From Pseudomonadota bacterium (GTDB taxonomy: Bacteria; Desulfobacterota; Desulfarculia; Desulfarculales; JAHJDS01): a stretch of DNA of 6,707 nt. The position numbers and the translations under genes were made by a program. Below are positions 1 to 5,747 of the stretch, piece by piece. Location of the stretch: NCBI GenBank assembly GCA_018812395.1, contig JAHJDS010000040.1, positions 1-6,707 of the forward strand. Direction: 5' to 3'. Numbering within the stretch: the stretch's first letter is position 1; each line of letters starts with the position of its first letter. The notes under the pieces were generated by a model. That model searched no databases, was not told the DNA's origin, and saw nothing but the letters and a program-made list of their open reading frames with translations.

Positions 1-121
1 CTATTGACGCGCCCGGGCGGCCATTGCCCGCCGACTCTCATGGGAATCATCCGGATCAATCGCCACCTGATGGGACCTAGTCCGACCTCATCTTTTTTCT
101 TTTACTATGCCAGCCCAAGCT

Positions 122-217
122 ATTGGGCCACTATCTTGACTTGTCGAAAGCTGGCCGGAGTCAATAGAGGAGGCCCATACCTCCACCGGCCGGCCTCGGC
201 CGATAGTGTTGCCCAAT
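122..217. repeat. Imperfect inverted repeat
   Basis: ATTGGGCCACTATC (122-135) is matched on the opposite strand by 202-217 (reverse complement ATTGGGC-AA-CACTATC): 14 of 14 bases pair if two bases bulge out. The arms are 66 bases apart. The left arm also takes part in a small perfect hairpin, GCCCAA (113-118) with TTGGGC (123-128) and a four-base loop. The role is unknown; no U-tract follows on either strand in the right place for a terminator. Confidence 0.45.
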
Positions 218-468
218 GGCCAATATCCTAATCCTAGACAGAAACTATACTATCGAGGCATGGTGACAATTTGTTCAATCTTGCTGTTGCTGTGGTTTGT
301 CGAAATACGAGTTCGATAAATTGGCCACCGCAGAGCTGTCTGTGTTTCTACAACGACAAGCGTCTTCATCTGGTCCTCGGCCACCAGATGCCTTGATTGG
401 TATACGCGGCCTGATCACGTCTTGCGGGCTTTGCCTCGGATCGATGGGCTCGTCGTCAAATGACTCCT

Positions 469-576
469 TTATCGTCCAACGGCCCCAAGTGGGTGTCCTC
501 TGGCCGTGAAACTCAGACCCACCATATTCGCTGACACACTCGCATCGCCCCAAAGAACCCCCTTAAGCTGAACCTC
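469..576 (-). pseudogene. Possible thiolase-superfamily fragment
   Basis: A minus-strand reading frame between two stops (TAG at 579-577 and TAA at 471-469) encodes about 35 residues ending in VGLSFTARGHPLGAVGR. Residues RGHPLGA with a preceding Gly-Leu look like the GGL...RGHPxGAxG active-site loop of SCP2-type or other thiolases, where the His is catalytic. Nothing upstream or downstream in any frame was clearly recognisable as the rest of a thiolase. It may be a scrap of a second thiolase gene, or a chance match of about ten residues. Confidence 0.3.
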
Positions 577-606
577 TACCGTCCAAACAATAGAGTCTAC
601 ATACGT

Positions 607-1797
607 TCAGAACCTGGCCAAGGGTATTATGGCCCTGTCTCTGACCAGCTCCATGACACGGCCGAAAACAGCCTCAAACGTCTCATTACTGGCCAGGAAA
701 TAATGTACTCCATCCCGGATGTCGCAGCGCCGCACGCCTCCGGCCATACTCAATAGTTCAACGTGAATCATGGCCTCCAGGCCGGCCAGGAAGTTGAATT
801 CGCCCGGATCGACCGGGACGTCAAAATAGCCGTCCGTGGTGGCCACGTCCCAGATCGAGGCCGGCTTTCGGCAGACGTGGTGAGTGAGCCCTAGGCGGCG
901 GCGGTGGTGCTCCCAAAGAAAGGCCAGCCTGGCCTTGACGTCCCGGATCTCATCGCCATGGGCCGGAAGAGCCAGGACGAAATTTCCCATGTTCTCCAGA
1001 TCTTCCAACGTCCGCAGGTAAGCCAGCAGGTCAGTGGGTATGGGGGTGATGGCGTCGAGGAGCACATCACCCGGCAAGAGGACCTTGTCCTCGTCATCTT
1101 CTCCTACAATCAATCCGATGCTGCCGGGAGAATGCCCAGGCAGGTGCTTTACCTGAACACCGGAGACAGGGATATCGGCCTCGAGGGAACCTTGTTCAAT
1201 GATCGGAAAATCCACCTCGAGGGCTAGGTTCGTCGTCTGGAGTTGAAGGCGGAAGGCCTGTGATTCGTTCATGGCATTGAACAGGGGCATGCCCAGGGAC
1301 CGGGCCTGCTGCCAGCCTGTTGTCCACAACAATAATGTCGACCAAGGGTTGCAAATGGTCGGAGTGTCGAGCACGTGGGCCGCCACCTTGGCCCCGCTTT
1401 GACGCACAATGTGATCGCCCAAAAGGAAGTGGTCCCAATGGCCGTGGGAGAGGACCAGGAGGTCCAGGTCGTTGAAGGTGCGGCCGGCCAGTTCAAAACC
1501 CTTGGCCAGTGTCCGTTCGTTCAAATCCGGCGGCAACGCCTCTACCTCCGGAGGAATCTGGCGGCCAAACCGGGAGTAAAACAAGGTCGCAATCAACCGG
1601 GTTGGCACACCGGTGTCTAGCAGGATCAACTTGTCGGCTTCGATAAGGTGGAGGTTCGTGTGTCCGGGTCCGAAATCATCGGGGCAGAAGGTGGTGATCT
1701 GGGTGATGCTCAGGCCTTGTCCGGGCAGGTCGAAACGTCGCACTCGGCCGACTCCGTTGGCTGACCCGGCCCGCAATGTGCGCTCCGTTATCTTCAA
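607..1797 (-). CDS. Metallo-beta-lactamase-fold hydrolase
   Basis: This is a probable cytoplasmic dinuclear-zinc hydrolase of the glyoxalase II/LACTB2-like part of the MBL superfamily, 396 residues. The metal ligands are complete: SHGHWDH with His118, His120, Asp122 and His123; His222 in PGHSPGS; Asp244 in LLPGDVLL; His280 in LPAHGDE. The fold opens with GHTNLHLIE and LLDTG (45-63). A segment of about 35 residues (75-108) separates LLDTG from the first metal motif. The C-terminal part after about 290 looks like a helical or winged-helix cap. The substrate cannot be read: a thioester, a lactone or another ester are all possible, and the thioester guess rests only on the acyl-CoA neighbours. 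The start is unusual: TTG at 1797 lies 15 bases after an in-frame TAG (1815-1813). A second TTG at codon 8 (1776) has GGAG 6 bases upstream and may be the real start. It is separate from the operon and has its own candidate promoter. Confidence 0.88.
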   Translation of the reverse strand: MKITERTLRAGSANGVGRVRRFDLPGQGLSITQITTFCPDDFGPGHTNLHLIEADKLILLDTGVPTRLIATLFYSRFGRQIPPEVEALPPDLNERTLAKGFELAGRTFNDLDLLVLSHGHWDHFLLGDHIVRQSGAKVAAHVLDTPTICNPWSTLLLWTTGWQQARSLGMPLFNAMNESQAFRLQLQTTNLALEVDFPIIEQGSLEADIPVSGVQVKHLPGHSPGSIGLIVGEDDEDKVLLPGDVLLDAITPIPTDLLAYLRTLEDLENMGNFVLALPAHGDEIRDVKARLAFLWEHHRRRLGLTHHVCRKPASIWDVATTDGYFDVPVDPGEFNFLAGLEAMIHVELLSMAGGVRRCDIRDGVHYFLASNETFEAVFGRVMELVRDRAIIPLARF

Positions 1798-1835
1798 TTC
1801 TCCGCCCCTTGGCTACTGAATGTCACGACCGGCGG

Positions 1836-1864
1836 ATTATGGCACTGATGGGCGTCAGGGTCAA
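1836..1864 (-). promoter_or_regulatory. Candidate sigma70 promoter for the metallo-hydrolase gene
   Basis: On the minus strand TTGACC (1864-1859) and CATAAT (1841-1836) are separated by exactly 17 bases. Each hexamer matches the consensus at 5 of 6 positions. Transcription would begin near 1829, leaving a leader of about 32 bases before the TTG at 1797. The site lies between the end of the dead thiolase and the hydrolase start, so it can explain how the hydrolase is expressed despite the broken gene upstream. It is predicted from sequence only. Confidence 0.6.
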
Positions 1865-1892
1865 TTACGCCGGGAGCGAACATGGACAATGC

Positions 1893-2344
1893 TCACCCCC
1901 TCACGTTCTCCCAGATGACGGCATAGCCCTGCCCACGGCCGACGCACATGGTCGTCAGGCCGTATCTGGCTTCTGGGAGTTCCTTGAAGACAATGGCCGG
2001 ATAAGGCCAGGGGATGACCGTTGGCGATGGAGCCGCCCCATTTATTCAGGCGCCGATCACTAGGCTTCATGCCCCATCGGTTGGCGCAACAAAGCGCCTG
2101 GACCGCAAATGCCTCGTTGAGATCGACAAGGTCTGTGTCGTCCACCGAGGCGTCGCCCATGACCCCTTCCGTCCTGGGGCGAGGATCGTGCCTGAAGCCC
2201 ATCGGGAGGTGGCACATGTGCTCGAGGTCGCCGCCCACCAGGCCGGCCGACGATGAAAATCTTCTCGACGGCCATCTTTACCTCCATGGGTTTGACATTG
2301 AGGAAGCCGGCCGAGATTCGCACGAATCGTACGTCCGGTCGAAC
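1893..2344 (-). pseudogene. Decayed FadA-like 3-ketoacyl-CoA thiolase (acetyl-CoA C-acyltransferase)
   Basis: Thiolase motifs occur in the correct order but in three minus-strand frames. In frame one (about 2344-2249) RISAGFLNVKPMEVKMAV and then EKIFIVG resemble the stretch around the first active Cys and the strand after it. In frame two (2238-1996) VGGDLEHMCHLPMGF matches the FadA GGVEHMGHVPM block. VMG, then DLVDLNEAFAVQ (NEAFA at 2118-2104) and GGSIANGHPLALSG (GHP at 2019-2011) follow. In frame three (1997-1893) AIVFKELPEARYGLTTM and CVGRGQGYAVIWENVRG end in TGA. Frame changes fall near 2240-2249 and at about 1998. About 150 codons remain of a usual ~390: the N-terminus is gone, and so is most of the stretch between HLPMGF and NEAFA. 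The first catalytic Cys seems lost (Ile in its place), while the GHP His and the second Cys (codon 1946-1944) remain. It no longer encodes a working enzyme. Its position behind the CoA-transferase suggests a former operon member that performed thiolytic cleavage. Confidence 0.85.
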
Positions 2345-2379
2345 CGATGCCGCTGACCGGGACAAAAAAGGCTTGGCCG

Positions 2380-4188
2380 TCAATCCTTCAGGAAATACCG
2401 GTCCGGATCGAACAGGCGCAGGGTTGCCAGTTCTTGAGCCTCGGGCAACGGGAAGCGCGCCGGGTGGTGGATCACCCGTAAATTCCAGCCGCATCGCTCC
2501 TTGATACTTCGAATGGCCGCGTCCGTCCCTGCAGTCGACTTATCATCGAAATAGGCGGTCAAGGTGAATTCGGGGTCGTCGCCCAGTTTCTCGAACACCC
2601 CCAGATCGGACACCAGGGTCCTGGCCGCCGCGCCGGGGCTGGTGACGAACGATAACTCAGGCACGAACCGCTCCCGGGACTGGGGCATGATGAGGACCAC
2701 TTCTCGGGCCACGGACATCACGTCATTGGCGCCGCCCGACCCGGTGATCAAGAACTTTTTGTCCTGAATCACGGTCGTGTTCAGGTTGCCGTGCCGGTCT
2801 ACCTGGGCCGCGCTGAGCGCCCCCAGACAACCCGGGCGGCCCTGGGTCGTCATCATTCCCAGCGTGGTCAGAATGCCGTCCAGCCCCTTGCAGGTCGGGA
2901 TATTGGACAGATTGAACAGAAACGGCTCGCCCGGCCTGGGGGAAAACCCATAAAAACCCAGCTCCGAGATCAGCTCCGCCTCAACCCCTTCTTCCTTAAG
3001 GCCGTAGATCGCAACCCAGGCGGCCAGACTGGCCAGGCCCGCGCCGCAGAGGATCAACTTGTCGCCGTTCTGACGGACTTTCTCCCGAATAAGGTCCGCG
3101 GCGGCTAGGACCGCCCTTTCCAAAGGAGAAACGGCCTCGGATCGTTTACTGACTGCGGGGAGTTTTCCGGTCAGGTCCTGTTGCCACGCGTCCGGATGGG
3201 CCCGCCCTTTCAAGAGATCCACCCGCTTCCGGCCCAGTTTCCCCAAATACTCGCCGTGGTCCCGGCAACTCAGGATCCAGTTGTCGATCCAGGCGTCAAA
3301 GGTCTCCGGGTCACGGGCCGCCTGCCTGGTTTCAATATAAAACGGGATGTCCTCCGCGTAACCGTCGATTTCCGGCAGACCGTGGTTGTTCAATCCGCTG
3401 GGGTGTGCCCCCAGAGGGGCCTCGACCACGGCCTTGACGTAGACCCCCGGCAGCCTGACCATGGATGAGTGTCGCCGGATGTAATCGGTGGGGACGATCT
3501 TTTCCACGGTCACGATGACGCCCTGCCGACTGCCCAAGGCACCGTATACGTCCTCCCCCCGGGGGGGCAGTAGGATCGTGTTTCCGAACTCATCGGCCGC
3601 CTGGCCGTGGACAAAAGTGAGGTCCGGATTGAGCGACCGAACGGCGGCCAGTCCGGAGACTGCGCCGAACGGGTCCTCCACGGGCCGGCAGTTGGGCTCG
3701 TTGGCCCCGGCCATGTCGCTGCCGACCAGGGACCGCGTCGGCAGGAAGCCGACGCCCAGGGCGCCGGCCAACAGCCTCAAGGTGAAGGACAAGAAACTCC
3801 AGTTCTCGAAAACGACCCCGTCCGCCTGGAAAAGCCGATTGTAAACCGGATTGGGCCCCATGGTCGGGTAGGCCTCGCCGATAAAGGCGCAGATGGCCTT
3901 GTCGACCAGTTTGGCGTGGAACAACGACATCACCGGCCCGTGGAGCGTTCCGGCCACGATGGTGAACCCAGGCCGGCGACCCATGAACCGCCTAACCAGT
4001 TCATGGACGGCGGCGTGGGACCGGTAATGAAGCCCCAGGAAGTGAAGGCTCATGCCCGCCCTGACGTGGCTTTGGATGGCCTCGGCCAGGGACGTCACCT
4101 TGGAGGGCCCCCGGTCCGGAGACGGCCCGAATCGCCGGCCAAGGACGTCGCGGTACAGGGCGGCGCCGAATTCGTTTGAGGAACTCAT
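2380..4188 (-). CDS. Fused A+B glutaconate/3-oxoacid-type (family I) CoA-transferase
   Basis: This 602-residue protein joins the two subunits usually made as separate polypeptides. The N-terminal half (about 30-330) resembles the A subunit of glutaconate CoA-transferase: it has a GxxxHFLGLHYRSHAAV start and the block FTLRLLAGALGVGFLPTRS followed by GSDMA (about 135-160). The C-terminal half (about 355-600) resembles the B subunit, with SAAQVDRHGNLNTT near 459-472 and GSGGANDV near 483-490. SELG at about 408-411 places Glu409 where family I enzymes carry the glutamate that forms the CoA-thioester intermediate, so true transferase activity is expected. The likely reaction is CoA transfer from an acyl-CoA donor to a free carboxylic acid in the cytoplasm; the acid is unknown. 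The ATG at 4188 overlaps the livF stop (ATGA) and has GAGG 5 bases upstream, better placed than the GTG at 4194. The linkage suggests that it activates the imported substrate. An IpdAB-like ring hydrolase is an alternative, made less likely by the retained Glu. Confidence 0.87.
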   Translation of the reverse strand: MSSSNEFGAALYRDVLGRRFGPSPDRGPSKVTSLAEAIQSHVRAGMSLHFLGLHYRSHAAVHELVRRFMGRRPGFTIVAGTLHGPVMSLFHAKLVDKAICAFIGEAYPTMGPNPVYNRLFQADGVVFENWSFLSFTLRLLAGALGVGFLPTRSLVGSDMAGANEPNCRPVEDPFGAVSGLAAVRSLNPDLTFVHGQAADEFGNTILLPPRGEDVYGALGSRQGVIVTVEKIVPTDYIRRHSSMVRLPGVYVKAVVEAPLGAHPSGLNNHGLPEIDGYAEDIPFYIETRQAARDPETFDAWIDNWILSCRDHGEYLGKLGRKRVDLLKGRAHPDAWQQDLTGKLPAVSKRSEAVSPLERAVLAAADLIREKVRQNGDKLILCGAGLASLAAWVAIYGLKEEGVEAELISELGFYGFSPRPGEPFLFNLSNIPTCKGLDGILTTLGMMTTQGRPGCLGALSAAQVDRHGNLNTTVIQDKKFLITGSGGANDVMSVAREVVLIMPQSRERFVPELSFVTSPGAAARTLVSDLGVFEKLGDDPEFTLTAYFDDKSTAGTDAAIRSIKERCGWNLRVIHHPARFPLPEAQELATLRLFDPDRYFLKD

Positions 4189-4964
4189 CGCCACCTCTTC
4201 TTTCGCTTGTAACGCTTATAGCCCTTGACGGACACTTCCCGGGCCAGACCCAGGTAGAACTCCTTGACGTCCTCCTGTTTCATCAGCCACTCGGTGGTGT
4301 CCGACAAAACGATCCGGCCGTTCTCGAGGATGTAACCATAATCGGCCACGCTGAAGGCCAGGTGGGCGTTCTGCTCCACCAGCAGGATGGCCGTCCCTTC
4401 CTCGTTGATCTTTTTAATGATCTTGAAGATATCCTCGACGACCAGAGGGGCCAGGCCCAAGGAGGGCTCATCCAACAGGAGCAGTTTCGGTCGTGACATC
4501 AGGGCCCGGCTGATGGCCACCATCTGCTGTTCGCCGCCGCTCAGGGTTTCGGCCCGCTGGTTTTTCTTTTGTTTCAATACCGGAAAATACTCCAAGACCC
4601 GGTCATAGTCTTTTTTGACATCGGGGTCCCTTCTCCGGACAAAGGACCCCATGCGCAGATTCTCCATGACCGTCAGTTTGGGAAAGAGTTGTCGGCCCTC
4701 CGGGACCTGGGAAATGCCTAAGACCACGATCTTCTCGGGGTCCATCCTGTGGATCCACCTGCCCCTGAACTCGATGGTCCCCTTTTCGGGCTGGTCGTCA
4801 TCGAGCAACCTGGAGATGGAATGCAACAGCGTCGTCTTGCCGGCGCCGTTGGAACCGAGAACGGTGACGATCTGACCTTCTTCGACCTCGATGGAAATCC
4901 CACGAATGGCCTCGATCACGTCGTCATAGTAGGCCTCGATGTTGTTAACTTTCAGCAAGGCCAT
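4185..4964 (-). CDS. livF: LivF-type ABC transporter ATP-binding protein
   Basis: This is the second cytoplasmic ATPase of the importer, 259 residues. It has Walker A GSNGAGKTT at 37-45, Q-loop Gln86 (ISQVPEGRQLFP, a LivF hallmark), signature LSGGEQQ at 141-147, Walker B LLLLDEP at 161-167, and the LivF-typical LVEQNA where Gln198 replaces the H-loop His. The ATG at 4964 is preferred over the GTG directly before it because GGAG lies 6 bases upstream. It starts inside the last codons of livG, and its stop is shared in an ATGA with the CoA-transferase start. The C-terminus carries an extra strongly basic and aromatic tail (about residues 248-259, YKRYKRKKRWR) that short LivF proteins such as that of E. 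coli lack. Similar tails occur, from memory, in LivF proteins of sulfate reducers; this is weak taxonomic evidence. Confidence 0.95.
   Translation of the reverse strand: MALLKVNNIEAYYDDVIEAIRGISIEVEEGQIVTVLGSNGAGKTTLLHSISRLLDDDQPEKGTIEFRGRWIHRMDPEKIVVLGISQVPEGRQLFPKLTVMENLRMGSFVRRRDPDVKKDYDRVLEYFPVLKQKKNQRAETLSGGEQQMVAISRALMSRPKLLLLDEPSLGLAPLVVEDIFKIIKKINEEGTAILLVEQNAHLAFSVADYGYILENGRIVLSDTTEWLMKQEDVKEFYLGLAREVSVKGYKRYKRKKRWR
4191..4198 (-). promoter_or_regulatory. Ribosome binding site of the fused CoA-transferase
   Basis: AGAGGTGG on the minus strand, within the last codons of livF, has its GAGG core 5 bases before the ATG at 4188. It favours that ATG, which shares bases with the livF TGA, over the GTG at 4194 that lies inside the site itself. 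Confidence 0.7.
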
Positions 4965-5724
4965 CACTCTCTCCGAGATAGGCTCTGATCACTTCCGGGT
5001 TGGCCTGGACCTCCGACGGCGGGCCCTCGGTGATTTTCTGGCCGTGGTCGATGACCACGATCCGGTCGGACACCGCCATCACCAGCCGCATGTCGTGCTC
5101 GACCAAAACCAGGGTGACGCCGAGATCATCCCGGATGTCCCTGATCCAGATCATCAGGTCCTGGGTTTCCTCCAGGTTCATGCCGGACGAAACCTCGTCC
5201 ATGAGCAGTAATTTGGGTTCCAGGGCCAGGGCCCGGCCCAGCTCCACCAGCTTCTGGACGCCGTAGGGCAGGCTGCCGATCCGTTTGTCTCGGTGGGCCT
5301 GGAGGTCCAGGAAGTCGATGATCTCCTCCGCCTTCCGGCGGTGCTCGATCTCCTCGCGCCGGGCCTTTCCGTAAAACCAGGCCTGCGCCAGAAGCCCCGA
5401 CCGTCTGAAGACGCAGCGCCCCAGAAGGATGTTCCCGATGACGGTCATGTTGGTGAACAGCTCGATGTTCTGAAACGTCCGGGCGATGCCCAGGCCGGCG
5501 ATCCGGTGGGCCTTCAGTTTCGAGATCAGGCGGCCGTTGAAGGTCATCCGTCCCCGGTCGGGCTTGTACAGGCGGCTGATGCAGTTGAAAATGGTCGTCT
5601 TGCCCGCCCCGTTGGGTCCGATCAGCGACAGGATTTCTCCCTCGTTGACCTGGAAGCTGACGTCGCTGACCGCGGCGACGCCGCCGAAACTGAGTTCCAG
5701 GTTTTCCAGTGACAAAAGAGCCAT
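4945..5724 (-). CDS. livG: LivG-type ABC transporter ATP-binding protein
   Basis: This is a cytoplasmic ATPase subunit of the HAAT-type importer, 259 residues, a normal length for LivG. The ABC motifs are in order: Walker A GPNGAGKTT at 36-44, Q-loop Gln85 (ARTFQNIELF), a signature of the LivG style SLPYGVQKLVELGRAL starting near 151, Walker B LLLMDE at 172-177, and H-loop His210 (LVEHD). The ATG at 5724 was chosen although the frame opens earlier (5769), because a GGAAAGGA ribosome site sits 6 bases upstream and MALLSLENLELSF is the usual LivG beginning. The longer reading would overlap the livM end. The residue after the Walker B Asp-Glu is Val rather than the usual Pro (DEVSSGMN); all catalytic residues are present, so activity is expected. 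The end overlaps the livF start by 20 bases, consistent with coupled translation. Confidence 0.95.
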   Translation of the reverse strand: MALLSLENLELSFGGVAAVSDVSFQVNEGEILSLIGPNGAGKTTIFNCISRLYKPDRGRMTFNGRLISKLKAHRIAGLGIARTFQNIELFTNMTVIGNILLGRCVFRRSGLLAQAWFYGKARREEIEHRRKAEEIIDFLDLQAHRDKRIGSLPYGVQKLVELGRALALEPKLLLMDEVSSGMNLEETQDLMIWIRDIRDDLGVTLVLVEHDMRLVMAVSDRIVVIDHGQKITEGPPSEVQANPEVIRAYLGESDGLAES

Positions 5725-5730
5725 GCTGCA

Positions 5731-5738
5731 TCCTTTCC
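5731..5738 (-). promoter_or_regulatory. Ribosome binding site of livG
   Basis: GGAAAGGA on the minus strand lies 6 bases before the ATG at 5724, inside the 23-base livM-livG gap. It decides the start against the longer open frame beginning at 5769. Confidence 0.75.
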
Positions 5739-5747
5739 CGCCGGGGA

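Larger units (their letters stand above)
1..606. other. Region without a convincing intact gene
   Basis: Short open frames occur on both strands (for example 553-275 minus, 92 codons, and 297-509 plus, 70 codons), but none shows a recognisable domain, a good ribosome site or coding-like composition. Part of the stretch (about 235-360) is visibly richer in A and T than the genes to the right. Apart from the inverted repeat and the thiolase-like scrap described separately, I see nothing assignable. Decayed genes combined with intergenic DNA is the likeliest explanation. A minus-strand frame reaching a TAG at 3-1 has only about 27 codons after its last stop. Confidence 0.5.

Noticed and set aside
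113..128. Perfect hairpin GCCCAA-loop-TTGGGC as a transcription terminator
   Set aside because: The T-rich stretch lies before it on the plus strand, and on the minus strand the bases after it are A-rich, so no U-tract follows in either direction.
275..553. 92-codon minus-strand open frame as a small protein gene
   Set aside because: It has no recognisable domain, and it overlaps a different frame with thiolase-like residues; the composition does not look coding.
2360..2380. T-run (TTTTTT on the minus strand, 2370-2365) just after the CoA-transferase stop, as a terminator
   Set aside because: The sequence before it offers only a GGC/GCC stem of three pairs, too weak for an intrinsic terminator.
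2060..2494. 144-codon minus-strand open frame as a real gene
   Set aside because: It overlaps the end of the CoA-transferase in another frame, and only its middle resembles a thiolase; it is one frame of the pseudogene plus out-of-frame sequence.
3607..4179. 190-codon plus-strand open frame opposite the CoA-transferase
   Set aside because: It lies entirely antisense to a well-supported gene, and its low-complexity Gly/Pro/Gln/Arg-rich composition is typical of a shadow frame.
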